From positions 1 to 34,651 of IMG/VR virus record IMGVR_UViG_3300003323_000086: a DNA stretch of 34,651 nt. One strand, written 5' to 3'. The notes under the pieces were generated by a model. It saw only the letters and a list, made by a program, of their open reading frames with translations. It had not been told where the DNA came from and searched no databases. Below are positions 25,053 to 32,099 of the stretch, piece by piece. Source of the DNA: a virus. Position 1 is the stretch's first letter. Each line of letters starts with the position of its first letter. The position numbers and the translations under genes are program-made.

Positions 25053-27054
25053 TGTTTTCTACCTCTTTCTGTTTAAGTAGTACCTCAATCATGGAGAAAA
25101 TACCCTCTTGACGCTGTTTTGCAGCCCCTAGCATGGTATTAAGTAGGGCAATTGCATGCCCATTATCTGTCTCCCGCGCTTTCGCAAGAGCCAAGATAGC
25201 TTCGGCTTCCAGCTTGACCATTTCAGCCTGAGCGTGCTCGGCTTCTTGTGCCAACTGGGCCAGTTTGATATCCTTTTCTGTCTGAATCTTGAGTTGCTTA
25301 GTCTGTTCTTTGGCCTGTTCAATAAGAACTTTGGGATTCGGCTGAGGCGGAATGGCGTTGGGGCCTTTCGGATCAGGGAAAATCTGCTCAATGTCGGGCA
25401 CTTTAAGGGCCACAAGTAGACGCTTGGTGGCTTGGTACCGATCAAAGCCTGGGGTATTCGTGGATAACTGGTAGACCGTCGTTGCCTGTGCTACTTGCTG
25501 GGTTTCCGACGAAATATTCGGGTCCGCAGCAGGAACAATTGATTTATCTGACTCAAAATAGTCTTCATATAGCGCATAACCGCCGCCATACTCGTATTTC
25601 CCATTCGGAGCCAGAATATCGGCATAGAGATAATTCAGATGATAAAGCTTGCGGAACTCTTCTTTAAGCGAGCGATAGGTACGCTTGTAGATTCCGTTAA
25701 ATACCTTCTCGCCCTGAGCGATTGTGTTGCGGGAAGTCTCCGCAGGGGTGTTTTGACCCGGATTCTGGCCGACCAAAGGATCGGTTGCCATACCGATCTT
25801 GGTGCCGTATTCGATCATCAGCCCCAGTAACTGGAACAAAACGGAGCTAGGTTCCCGGGTCGGGAGCGGGACAATACCCTTGGAAAGTTCCTCGGCAGAG
25901 GTATCCGTGCGTTTAAATTCGTTGGGTCGGAACGTATAATCCCCGCCACGGACTCGCACACCACGGCTTAAGAAGCCGCCACTGGTACTGTACATCGTAC
26001 CCTGGTCAATCATTTGATTGATGGCTGTGTCGATTGCGTGGTTCAGGGAACCCAACAGAAGACCAAACCCCATGTCATAGAAGCCGCCGTCTGGGCTTGG
26101 AATGAACGGGAATTTGGTGAAAAAGTGTTCGGCTTTGATGGACTGGACGTGTTCGCCGTCCTTCGTATAGGTGACATTTTCCTTTAGGAAGCGCGCCACA
26201 ATGCGCAGCACCTGTTTGGTGTCCTCTCGAAGCCAAACGATGTAAGGCTCCGCGTACCCATCCCCGTCCAAATCAAGCAGCCGATGCTGTTCGAGAATTG
26301 TGTAGGGAGTATCCGCGTCTAGCGGGGGCGGCGTGATGCCTTGTTCTTGATCCCGGCTGTCTGTGATAGCGTCAGCCTTGGGCGGAGTGGGAGTTTTCCC
26401 TTCCGTGAATTCTAAGAAAAGTCCTGCTTTTTGCCGTTCGTAGCACTGATTGCGCGTTAAATAAATAACATGCGTAACACGGCTAGCAGTTTCAAGAGAA
26501 GTGGTATAATAATTGACCACCAAATCTTTTGGAAAGACCAACTCGCTAACATTATGGCCCTTTGCAGTGTCAAAATAGGTTTTCTTGAAGGCACTGCCCA
26601 AAATAGGCTGCACAAGCAACAGCTTGTCCATACTTTCTTCCCACTGAGTATCTTCTTCAGTGACTTGGAAGTCCATATGCTCCGTTACCCGCTTGGCGCG
26701 GGCCATTTTGGATCCGTCAGTGTCCTCACCAATAATACGAGCCTTAACCACATGCTCCGAAGGTACTAAGGCCGGATAAGCACGGGCATGGTATTGCAAG
26801 GCAGCAATGGTGATGAGCGGGAACTTGACGTTCGATGCGCCCGGCCACGGGAAAGTCTTTTGCTGTGTGACCTGCATAGCCATTTCCATGGCCTCTGCAT
26901 AACGGGTCTCCCAGTCCGCACGACTATTCTTGTCGTTCTCATAGTCGTTAAAGACACAATTCCCGATATAATCGAGATCGTCATTATCCATGAACTCCGC
27001 CACATTGTCGGAATCCAGGATTTTGTCGAGGTTTAGATGTTGCTTAAGCTCCAC
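24958..27054 (-). CDS. portal protein
   Basis: The 698-aa product starts with GTG at 27054 and has the shape of a podoviral portal: WETRYAEAMEMAMQV (~48-62), TFPWPGASNVKFPLI (~70-84), a large central domain with EEDTQWEESMDKLL, YLTRNQCYERQKAG and FPFIPSPDGGFYDMGFG, and a long Glu/Lys/Gln helix near the C-terminus (~570-660, EQAKEQTKQLKIQTEKD), typical of the barrel or crown. Length and place after the large terminase fit. It forms the dodecameric channel for packaging and ejection. Confidence 0.85.
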   Translation of the reverse strand: MELKQHLNLDKILDSDNVAEFMDNDDLDYIGNCVFNDYENDKNSRADWETRYAEAMEMAMQVTQQKTFPWPGASNVKFPLITIAALQYHARAYPALVPSEHVVKARIIGEDTDGSKMARAKRVTEHMDFQVTEEDTQWEESMDKLLLVQPILGSAFKKTYFDTAKGHNVSELVFPKDLVVNYYTTSLETASRVTHVIYLTRNQCYERQKAGLFLEFTEGKTPTPPKADAITDSRDQEQGITPPPLDADTPYTILEQHRLLDLDGDGYAEPYIVWLREDTKQVLRIVARFLKENVTYTKDGEHVQSIKAEHFFTKFPFIPSPDGGFYDMGFGLLLGSLNHAIDTAINQMIDQGTMYSTSGGFLSRGVRVRGGDYTFRPNEFKRTDTSAEELSKGIVPLPTREPSSVLFQLLGLMIEYGTKIGMATDPLVGQNPGQNTPAETSRNTIAQGEKVFNGIYKRTYRSLKEEFRKLYHLNYLYADILAPNGKYEYGGGYALYEDYFESDKSIVPAADPNISSETQQVAQATTVYQLSTNTPGFDRYQATKRLLVALKVPDIEQIFPDPKGPNAIPPQPNPKVLIEQAKEQTKQLKIQTEKDIKLAQLAQEAEHAQAEMVKLEAEAILALAKARETDNGHAIALLNTMLGAAKQRQEGIFSMIEVLLKQKEVENNADSTAMGKLVKPKRNPGSNGSTQKRVQPGS

Positions 27055-27087
27055 TATTGCGCCTTATAAATAAGAGACCGGGCGGCC

Positions 27088-28542
27088 TCAATAACCCGTC
27101 ACACGATTGCGGTTTTGATTGTCATCTCGCTGTATCTGCTGCCAGTACTCTTCTTCTTGTTCTTCTTCTGTCTGGGGCGTGATAAGCTCTGCTAGCTCCA
27201 AACCGAGATAGGCAAGGGCGTCTACTTGGTCGTCATGTTTCCCGCGTGGGAACTGTAAAAGTTCCTGTTCTAATTCTGGGAACCAATCCGCCTTCTTATC
27301 AAATTTGACGCCCCCGGCCTTCATTCGGCCAGCGATGGATCGTGCTCGGGTCTGTTTATCTTTTGCTGGGGATACCAGCTTCAAACTAACAAATTTGTTA
27401 CGCTTTACCTGTTCTTCGTTCAGGAACGGTCCAATCGACTTCTGTATAGCCCCCGCTTCCACAAAGAACATTTCCGGCTCATACATATCCCGGATCTGGA
27501 AAAAGATATCGATAATTTCCAGAGGATCAAACCGGCCTTTAACTACATGCTCAATGAACACCATGCCATGAGTGTTCACCCCCGCCACCATAAATACTGT
27601 CCGGTCGGCTGATTCTTTCTGGGAAATAGCCAAGTCCACCGAACAGTAGTACACCTTGTCTGCGTCGTAATCTGAGGGCTTGTAATCAACAATGTCCGCC
27701 CGCTTAAAGAAGCTGGCTTGCTCAGAGAACGGTTCATTCAGGTATTCTTGGCTGTAGCCTTCTGGAATACCCTGTTCAATGTACTGTTCTCGTTGCGTTC
27801 TGTAGTGGGCCTCGTCAAATTGTTCGGGCCAAATAAGGTCCGAAAAATCGTCAAATGCTGCGTGAGCCCTAAATATTTTACTTTTCCAAGTCTTCTTGTT
27901 TTCTAGAAGATTTTGAAGTAGACTGTCAAAATGGAGGATTGTACCTACGATTCTGTAGATACAATTTTTACTCCCGCAAGGGATCAAGGCATTCATAAAC
28001 CATGACTTGAACTTTATGCGGCGCTGAGGGTTGAGGACGATTTCATCGTTCTCTAGATCATCTCCCACAACGAAATTTGGGCGCTTATTGCGCCACTTCA
28101 AGCCCCGGACCTTTTGCTCGGAGCCTTTAGCGATAATACAAAACCTAGATCCATCAATGAACTCTACCTCAATCTCGGTTTCAGTATTCTTGATGAAACC
28201 CTTGATGGCAAAGTCTCGCTTGATGTCGTCGTTTTCCTCAATCTCGGTAGCGATGTCTTTGAGGAACTTACTAGCCTGCCCTTCCGTATCAGAGACAATG
28301 ACGCCAAAGTCACGGATACGGAAAAGTACTAGCGCCAGAGTACAGGTATGCGTAACCCCGGTGGATTTAGCATGCCCCCGAGGGGCGGCATGCGCAACAA
28401 ATCGATGCTCACAACAAAAATCCTCCCAGATTTCCCGGTGAAACTCCGGGGTCGGAGCAGGATTGTCAAAATTGTTAAGTAGGTAGGCCCTCTGGAAGCC
28501 CTCAATAAGAGCCGGGGTTAATTTGATCTTCTTGGTCTGCAA
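27088..28542 (-). CDS. large terminase subunit
   Basis: The 484-aa product contains Walker A-like APRGHAKST (53-61), Walker B with adjacent catalytic Glu FVVGDDLEN (157-165), and a RNase H-like nuclease with SVDLA (Asp ~303) and HDDQVDA (436-442). This is the ATP-driven packaging motor with headful- or cos-cutting nuclease. The start must be TTG 28542 because a stop codon lies four codons upstream and no ATG follows nearby; AGGG lies upstream. Confidence 0.95.
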   Translation of the reverse strand: MQTKKIKLTPALIEGFQRAYLLNNFDNPAPTPEFHREIWEDFCCEHRFVAHAAPRGHAKSTGVTHTCTLALVLFRIRDFGVIVSDTEGQASKFLKDIATEIEENDDIKRDFAIKGFIKNTETEIEVEFIDGSRFCIIAKGSEQKVRGLKWRNKRPNFVVGDDLENDEIVLNPQRRIKFKSWFMNALIPCGSKNCIYRIVGTILHFDSLLQNLLENKKTWKSKIFRAHAAFDDFSDLIWPEQFDEAHYRTQREQYIEQGIPEGYSQEYLNEPFSEQASFFKRADIVDYKPSDYDADKVYYCSVDLAISQKESADRTVFMVAGVNTHGMVFIEHVVKGRFDPLEIIDIFFQIRDMYEPEMFFVEAGAIQKSIGPFLNEEQVKRNKFVSLKLVSPAKDKQTRARSIAGRMKAGGVKFDKKADWFPELEQELLQFPRGKHDDQVDALAYLGLELAELITPQTEEEQEEEYWQQIQRDDNQNRNRVTGY

Positions 28543-28630
28543 CCGCGTACCCTACTGAAAAACTTACTTTAAACTTTAGAAACCCTAGGCAAAGACACTG
28601 AAATCGAGCATTAATTGCTTTGGCATACAT
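28502..28630 (-). CDS. possible 42-aa ORF between terminase genes
   Basis: A short frame (MYAKAINARFQCLCLGFLKF...) covers the gap between the two terminase genes and overlaps the large-subunit start by 41 bases. Binding site is weak. Hydrophobic and basic. It may be translated or may just be non-coding leader for the TTG start. Confidence 0.3.
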   Translation of the reverse strand: MYAKAINARFQCLCLGFLKFKVSFSVGYAVADQEDQINPGSY

Positions 28631-28635
28631 ATGAT

Positions 28636-28698
28636 CTAGTCTTGGGAGAAGATCAGTATGAATACGATCCCAATAAACAAGAGTGACAATAATTTCAT
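28636..28698 (-). CDS. 20-aa hydrophobic micro-protein
   Basis: ATG overlaps the stop of the small terminase (ATGA), and GGAAGAAGA lies just upstream. The peptide MKLLSLLFIGIVFILIFSQD is a single membrane helix. Coupled translation is plausible; function unknown. Confidence 0.35.
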   Translation of the reverse strand: MKLLSLLFIGIVFILIFSQD

Positions 28699-29252
28699 TC
28701 TTCTTCCACTTCAGACCCATCCGGTACAGATGCGAAGTCTTTAAGTGTTCCTTGGACATCCTGAAATTTGACATCCTCTGCCTCAATAACGGGTGGGGCT
28801 TTACTATCTACTAGTTTCTCCAGCCGTTGTGCTAACTGGGCTAGAATGTCTGTCGGAGACTGGTCCGTAACTGGGGTCTTGCGGATCGCCGCACGTTTAT
28901 CGAAGCTGATCCCCAAGATTGTGCCTAGCTGGATCAAGTTGGCCGGTACACGAATTTCTGTACCGTCCTTTAGAACCCGGACATCCCCGTTCTGAATACG
29001 GTCCTCAATAGCGTCTGAGGCCATATCGATGATCTTGGACAGTTTCCGGTCAAACTGCTTATCTGCTTCAGTCTTGACCTTGTTTAGCTTATCCTGCCAC
29101 CAATCATGCTTTACCCAGGCTTTGACAGTCTGGTAATTCACTCCCACTGCTTCCGCAGCCGCCTTCAGCGTCCCCAGCTTATAATACTGAAGCACCACGT
29201 CATCCTTAACGGACTCCGGATAGATAGAATTTTGGGGCTGTGGAACTGACAT
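28695..29252 (-). CDS. small terminase subunit
   Basis: The 185-aa product has an N-terminal helix-turn-helix (GTLKAAAEAVGVNYQTVKAWVK, ~27-48), a charged helical oligomerisation region (~55-130) and an acidic tail. This matches DNA-recognition subunits of phage terminases. It is encoded just before the large subunit. No clear binding site precedes ATG 29252, so the start is less certain than the gene. Confidence 0.8.
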   Translation of the reverse strand: MSVPQPQNSIYPESVKDDVVLQYYKLGTLKAAAEAVGVNYQTVKAWVKHDWWQDKLNKVKTEADKQFDRKLSKIIDMASDAIEDRIQNGDVRVLKDGTEIRVPANLIQLGTILGISFDKRAAIRKTPVTDQSPTDILAQLAQRLEKLVDSKAPPVIEAEDVKFQDVQGTLKDFASVPDGSEVEEE

Positions 29253-29308
29253 GTGAATGATTACTAACTTGTACGCCCCATTAGAATTACATTAAAATAA
29301 AAAGTTCC

Positions 29309-29467
29309 CTAATCTTTTGTAACTTTCTGTTTCAGATCGGGTTGCTGCTGTTCCCACAATGCTTCTAACCTATAGAAATACATACTTAATGTTTCATCTT
29401 CTTCCGGAGGGTGCTCTCTTGGATCAATCCACCCATACTTATATTCCAAGTATTTATTATCCGACAT
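29309..29467 (-). CDS. small hypothetical protein
   Basis: The 52-aa product (MSDNKYLEYKYGWIDPREH...) starts 15 bases after the tRNA-Leu gene; a longer frame would run into the tRNA and is not credible. Acidic, helical (MYFYRLEALWEQQQ). Binding site weak. Function unknown. Confidence 0.5.
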   Translation of the reverse strand: MSDNKYLEYKYGWIDPREHPPEEDETLSMYFYRLEALWEQQQPDLKQKVTKD

Positions 29468-29481
29468 AATTTTACAAGGAT

Positions 29482-29567
29482 TGGTGCCCAAGGCCGGGAT
29501 CGAACCGGCACGCACTCATGGCTGCGGATTTTAAGTCCGCTATGTCTACCAGTTTCATCACTCGGGC
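29482..29567 (-). tRNA. tRNA-Leu(UAA)
   Basis: A complete cloverleaf with long variable arm on the minus strand: acceptor GCCCGAG/CTTGGGC, anticodon stem GCGGA/TCCGC with loop CTTAAAA (anticodon TAA), T arm GCCGG-TTCGATC-CCGGC, and encoded CCA. It reads UUA and UUG, codons that are rare in many GC-rich hosts. Confidence 0.95.
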
Positions 29568-29569
29568 AT

Positions 29570-29645
29570 TGGAGCGGGCGATGGGTCTCGAACCCACGAC
29601 ATTTTGCTTGGAAGGCAAAAGCTCTACCAACTGAGCTACGCCCGC
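29570..29645 (-). tRNA. tRNA-Gly(UCC)
   Basis: A complete cloverleaf on the minus strand: acceptor GCGGGCG/CGCCCGC, anticodon loop CTTCCAA (anticodon TCC), T arm GTGGG-TTCGAGA-CCCAT, and encoded CCA. Only two bases separate it from tRNA-Leu, and it begins directly after the stop codon of the upstream ORF, so it must be cut from a longer transcript. Confidence 0.95.
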
Positions 29646-29861
29646 TTATTCAACCATACAATCACAAAACCCAACGACACGACCATCCACAACTACAATA
29701 TATGTCTGGCCCCAACCACGTACGTCTACACCATAGCATTCTACTGCGAGATTTTCCTTGGGACATCCGAAGTACCGACTTAAATCGTCTATGGTAGGCT
29801 CAATCTCTTGGGCAGTCTTCATAGACTCTTTATAACCTCCCAAGTGCTTCCTGACCCACAT
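29646..29861 (-). CDS. small hypothetical protein abutting tRNA-Gly
   Basis: The product (71 aa from ATG 29861, or 58 from ATG 29822, which has GGAGG at a longer distance) includes DDLSRYFGCPKENLAVECYG and ends VDGRVVGFCDCMVE. Its TAA is followed immediately by the first base of tRNA-Gly. Beta-type core with cysteines. Function unknown. Confidence 0.55.
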   Translation of the reverse strand: MWVRKHLGGYKESMKTAQEIEPTIDDLSRYFGCPKENLAVECYGVDVRGWGQTYIVVVDGRVVGFCDCMVE

Positions 29862-29862
29862 A

Positions 29863-29997
29863 TCAGTACATACTCTGAAGAGCGTTCCAGATGTCTTCCT
29901 GGCGATTACCTGTGTCTTTACTCTCACGCGTCTGGTCGATGTTGGGCACGGCACCCCACTGATGTGGGGTGCAAATCCTTTTCTGAATCAACGACAT
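29863..29997 (-). CDS. 44-aa ORF, probably part of a frameshifted or overlapping gene
   Basis: ATG 29997 is preceded by AAAGGTC, a good binding site. The second half (VPNIDQTRESKDTGNRQED...) is convincing protein sequence. It overlaps the 50-aa ORF at 29924-30076 by 74 bases; a +1 shift at CCC near 29968 would join both into one protein of about 70 aa. Confidence 0.5.
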   Translation of the reverse strand: MSLIQKRICTPHQWGAVPNIDQTRESKDTGNRQEDIWNALQSMY

Positions 29998-30076
29998 ATT
30001 GACCTTTATACTTCGCATATACTAAAGGCCATAAGTCCTTCAAATTTACACAGCCAGTATTGACTACGCTATCCAT
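29924..30076 (-). CDS. 50-aa ORF, first gene of the late operon
   Basis: ATG 30076 follows AAGGATC. The first ~36 residues (MDSVVNTGCVNLKDLWPLVY...) look like real protein; the last ~13 do not, where it overlaps the ORF at 29863-29997. See that entry for the possible fusion. Confidence 0.5.
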   Translation of the reverse strand: MDSVVNTGCVNLKDLWPLVYAKYKGQYVVDSEKDLHPTSVGCRAQHRPDA

Positions 30077-30109
30077 TTAGGATCCTTAAAATATCACTGT
30101 TTCTAAATA

Positions 30110-30127
30110 TTTCAGCGTCTGCTGAAA
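30110..30127 (-). terminator. small hairpin upstream of the late operon
   Basis: A perfect seven-bp stem TTTCAGC/GCTGAAA with a GTCT (plus) loop. On the minus strand it is followed by TATTT. It could end a minus-strand transcript coming from the GC-rich region at 30147-30420 or be a leader hairpin; the stem is too AT-rich for certainty. Confidence 0.3.
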
Positions 30128-30146
30128 ATCATAAAAATAATGAAGT

Positions 30147-30420
30147 TGGACCATCATGCCATAGGGGAATCAAGTCCGTAGAGGTTGAGGGACCACCACT
30201 GTACATCCATGGGCGGTGTCGCGGGCTACGCCCTAGAATCCCTCACGGCTGGCGACTGTTCTTGAGGCTGGCTCCCGGAAAGTGCCTGCACCGCTTTCGC
30301 GGCAATCGCCATGCGTGAAACGCTTGTCTATCCCAAGCTGCCACCAAGCTGTACGGCACCTGGAACCGGATACATGTAGGCCATGCATAGTATGGCTGTA
30401 GCATCACTACAGACTATAGC
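30147..30420. ncRNA. GC-rich, hairpin-dense region; candidate structured RNA (strand unknown)
   Basis: About 270 bases without a usable ORF, clearly GC-richer than both flanks. It contains nested or adjacent stems: TGAGGGA 30186-30192 with TCCCTCA 30239-30245; TGGCGA 30250-30255 with TCGCCA 30306-30311; CCGC-TTTC-GCGG 30291-30302; GCGT-GAA-ACGC 30313-30323; and CTGTAG-CATCA-CTACAG 30396-30412, extended by ATAGT/ACTAT. It does not match tmRNA, RNase P RNA or 6S RNA as I know them. Large phage RNAs such as GOLLD or ROOL are often near tRNAs, but no signature of them was recognised. A packaging or replication site is an alternative. Confidence 0.4.
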
Positions 30421-30573
30421 ACAACTTAAACAAATAGCAAGAATTAGAATTAGAACAAAAGCTCTAGGAACTTTTCAAAGAAAAAATTGTCATATGGCAC
30501 ATATATTTATTTTTATATTATAAGCGCGCTACAGGAGCGCCCCAAAGGCGCTAGATGCGCGCAATCAATCCCT

Positions 30574-30618
30574 TGTGCGCAATAAGGGCTGCCTAGAGCA
30601 GCCTAAGGCGCACATATA
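30574..30618 (+). repeat. 45-bp inverted repeat, left copy
   Basis: These 45 bases are identical to the reverse complement of 33826-33870, about 3.2 kb away. The repeat contains bipartite hairpin H2 (outer stem GTGCGC/GCGCAC, inner stem GGCTGC/GCAGCC). Confidence 0.95.
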
Positions 30619-30652
30619 TAAGTATTAAGTAATATTTAATAGTTGTGTAATG

Positions 30653-30673
30653 AAGCCGCCCTGGAGGCGGCTT
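30653..30673 (+). terminator. terminator-like hairpin of copy A
   Basis: An eight-bp stem AAGCCGCC/GGCGGCTT, loop CTGGA, followed on the plus strand by ATTTATTAT. No plus-strand gene ends just before it, so it would terminate an RNA from copy A or from the structured region upstream. Confidence 0.6.
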
Positions 30674-31390
30674 ATTTATTATATATCTACCGTTTGTAAA
30701 AATTGAATTGTGTCTGTTTCCTGTATAGGAGAGAATACCTCTGTGCCACTTCAACCCAAGTTGGCACAATTTAAATGGGGTCAGATACCAATTTATAGAT
30801 CACATGTGTTTGGTCCCACCCGTAGACGGCCTGCCGGGCCGTCCCCTATAGGGGACCCTCTAAACCCCTCTCTATTCCATTTAAACGGTACGCAGCTACC
30901 TACCCCTATACGTGACCTAAATAATCGATTGTAGGCCCTATAAACAGGCCCTATACGCTTTTTATTTTTGCAGCAATGATTTAAGGTGGGTGTTACAGAA
31001 ACCGTATGGTCCAAATTTCCCCCTCCCCTGCCCCGGGAAATGGAGTAGGAGCCACATTCTAAGTGAATCTGCCTCATAATCTGTAATATGACAAATAGAA
31101 TGAAGTAGGCTATTCGTTATAAATCAATGGCTTAGGATGGGTTGCTGATGTTGGGATGGTTTTTAAGCAACCCCATGATCTAATATAATGCAACTCAGTT
31201 GCATTATACTTTGTGGTATATCTTTTTAGATTATTCTCCCAGTTGATGGGGAGATACCCAATACATTAATTAAACTATTGCTGTTGTACACAGACAACAT
31301 CCTAAGCTTAGATGCTAACGCATCCTCTGTCCTCTCCTATACTTCTCTCTACTAGTGTTACTTGTTGTGCGCAGGATCGAGGAGAAACTT
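30674..31390. promoter_or_regulatory. gene-free control region between divergent operons
   Basis: About 700 bases with no credible gene; the ORFs present look random. It holds a hairpin with ten paired bases and one bulge (30742-30768, TGTGCCA...TGGCACA), the even palindrome GTCCCCTATAGGGGAC (30841-30856), four CCCTATA copies (30844, 30904, 30936, 30949), stem ATTTCCC/GGGAAAT (31014-31040), a ten-bp stem with one bulge ATGGGTTGCT...AGCAACCCCAT (31137-31176), and a 25-bp palindrome (31184-31208). Early promoters and operators for the plus-strand operon are likely here, but no convincing -35/-10 pair was found. Confidence 0.5.
31184..31208. promoter_or_regulatory. 25-bp perfect palindrome, candidate operator
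   Basis: TATAATGCAACT, a central C, then AGTTGCATTATA: twelve-base arms with no mismatch. Each arm starts with TATAAT, so a -10 could lie on either strand inside the dyad. Suggests binding of a dimeric repressor, or an RNA hairpin. Confidence 0.6.
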
Positions 31391-31579
31391 ATGCGTACTG
31401 AATGGGAATTGGGAAAGCCGCCTTGCTTGGTGACGGTTAAGGCTATCGTTAGGGGGCATGTGCGTAAGGGGGTAAGCGACGGGGTGTACTTCTGGTTCTC
31501 TGACTGTGACCGTCCTGAACAAAACATGGTGAATGTTATAGAAGTGGTAGAAGCTTGGAAGGTAGATGATGAGAACTAA
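31391..31579 (+). CDS. small hypothetical protein, first gene of the right operon
   Basis: ATG 31391 has GAGGAGAAA just upstream and is preferred to an in-frame start at 31355. The 62-aa product (MRTEWELGKPPCLVTVKAIV...) looks like a small beta-barrel-like protein with an acidic C-terminus. It overlaps the next gene by 14 bases. Function unknown. Confidence 0.7.
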   Translation: MRTEWELGKPPCLVTVKAIVRGHVRKGVSDGVYFWFSDCDRPEQNMVNVIEVVEAWKVDDEN

Positions 31580-31763
31580 TCAGTACATTCAAGCAAGGGA
31601 TGCTGTGCTTAGGACCGGCATTCCATCGGTAGCACAGCTACATCGTGAGCTAGGGTGTGGATACAAACAGGCCGCTATCTACCTGGAACGACTAGAGAAG
31701 GCTGGTATTGTGTCTCCTATATGCAACGGTCAGCGTGTTGTTGTGAAAAAGATCAAACAATAG
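31566..31763 (+). CDS. stand-alone FtsK-gamma-like winged-helix protein
   Basis: The 65-aa product consists of almost nothing but a winged helix resembling the gamma domain of FtsK: SVAQLHRELGCGYKQAAIYL and LEKAGIVSP (compare GYNRAARIIEQME and GIVS of E. coli FtsK). In FtsK this domain reads KOPS sequences to orient DNA translocation. No motor domain is attached here. GGAAGG lies upstream of the start. It may be a regulator or a KOPS-binding interference protein; DNA binding is inferred from the family. Confidence 0.75.
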   Translation: MMRTNQYIQARDAVLRTGIPSVAQLHRELGCGYKQAAIYLERLEKAGIVSPICNGQRVVVKKIKQ

Positions 31764-31764
31764 C

Positions 31765-31793
31765 TTGACAAGTAGCAAACTAAGACTTACAGT
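31765..31793 (+). promoter_or_regulatory. sigma70-like promoter
   Basis: TTGACA, 17 bases, TACAGT, upstream of the gene at 31848. The -35 is perfect; the -10 has four of six consensus bases. It is the same -10 as the promoter at 33947. Confidence 0.75.
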
Positions 31794-31847
31794 TTAGTCA
31801 AACAATACTTCATACCAACCTAGCGGGGGATTTTCATCGGTGTCGAA

Positions 31848-32048
31848 ATGGAAATCACGCACAGCAAGAAGCAAATGGCAGTTGTTAAGGTCTATGACCG
31901 CAATACGGGAAAGACAATGCTTGTGAAGAACAAGCTAAAGAACCATGTAATGAGTCCGCCAGCGGCCTATGCATTGGCTAAGAAGTTCTCCAATAGCCCG
32001 CTGATCCGGCCAGAACTTGAGTTCAAGGTAAAACTAATCACGGTTTAA
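31848..32048 (+). CDS. small hypothetical basic protein
   Basis: The 66-aa product (MEITHSKKQMAVVKVYDRNTGKTMLVKNK...) is basic and probably partly helical. It has its own promoter at 31765 and is followed by a terminator-like hairpin, so it seems to form a single-gene unit. No clear binding site. Function unknown. Confidence 0.65.
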   Translation: MEITHSKKQMAVVKVYDRNTGKTMLVKNKLKNHVMSPPAAYALAKKFSNSPLIRPELEFKVKLITV

Positions 32049-32059
32049 GGGTGGGACGC

Positions 32060-32087
32060 TGCGCCCGGCGTAATGGGCGCATTTATT
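32060..32087 (+). terminator. terminator-like hairpin
   Basis: Seven-bp stem TGCGCCC/GGGCGCA with an eight-base loop, then TTTATTC, beginning 12 bases after a stop codon. Confidence 0.7.
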
Positions 32088-32099
32088 CTGGAGGGTAGC

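Larger units (their letters stand above)
30448..30673 (+). ncRNA. structured element copy A (two bipartite hairpins plus terminator-like hairpin)
   Basis: In order: CTCTAGGAACTT (30462-30473), an AT-rich stretch, bipartite hairpin H1 (30524-30562), bipartite hairpin H2 (30575-30613), and a GC-rich stem AAGCCGCC/GGCGGCTT (30653-30673) followed by TTATTTATT. H1 and H2 have the same geometry (stem 6, left internal loop 6, stem 6, loop 5, stem 6, right internal loop 4, stem 6) with different stem sequences. An inverted copy is at 33796-33930. It could be a small RNA with its own terminator; no clear promoter is seen. Confidence 0.5.

Noticed and set aside
28502-28786. Full 94-aa reading of the frame between the terminase genes
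   Set aside because: Its first half lies inside the small terminase gene in another frame and has no credible start there; only the last 42 codons are kept as a weak candidate.
30710-30934. Plus-strand ORF of 74 codons
   Set aside because: No binding site, random-looking composition, and it overlaps the CCCTATA repeats and palindromes of the control region.
30793-31077. Minus-strand ORF of 94 codons
   Set aside because: No binding site; composition of a chance frame over palindromes; would have to be expressed against the plus-strand operon.
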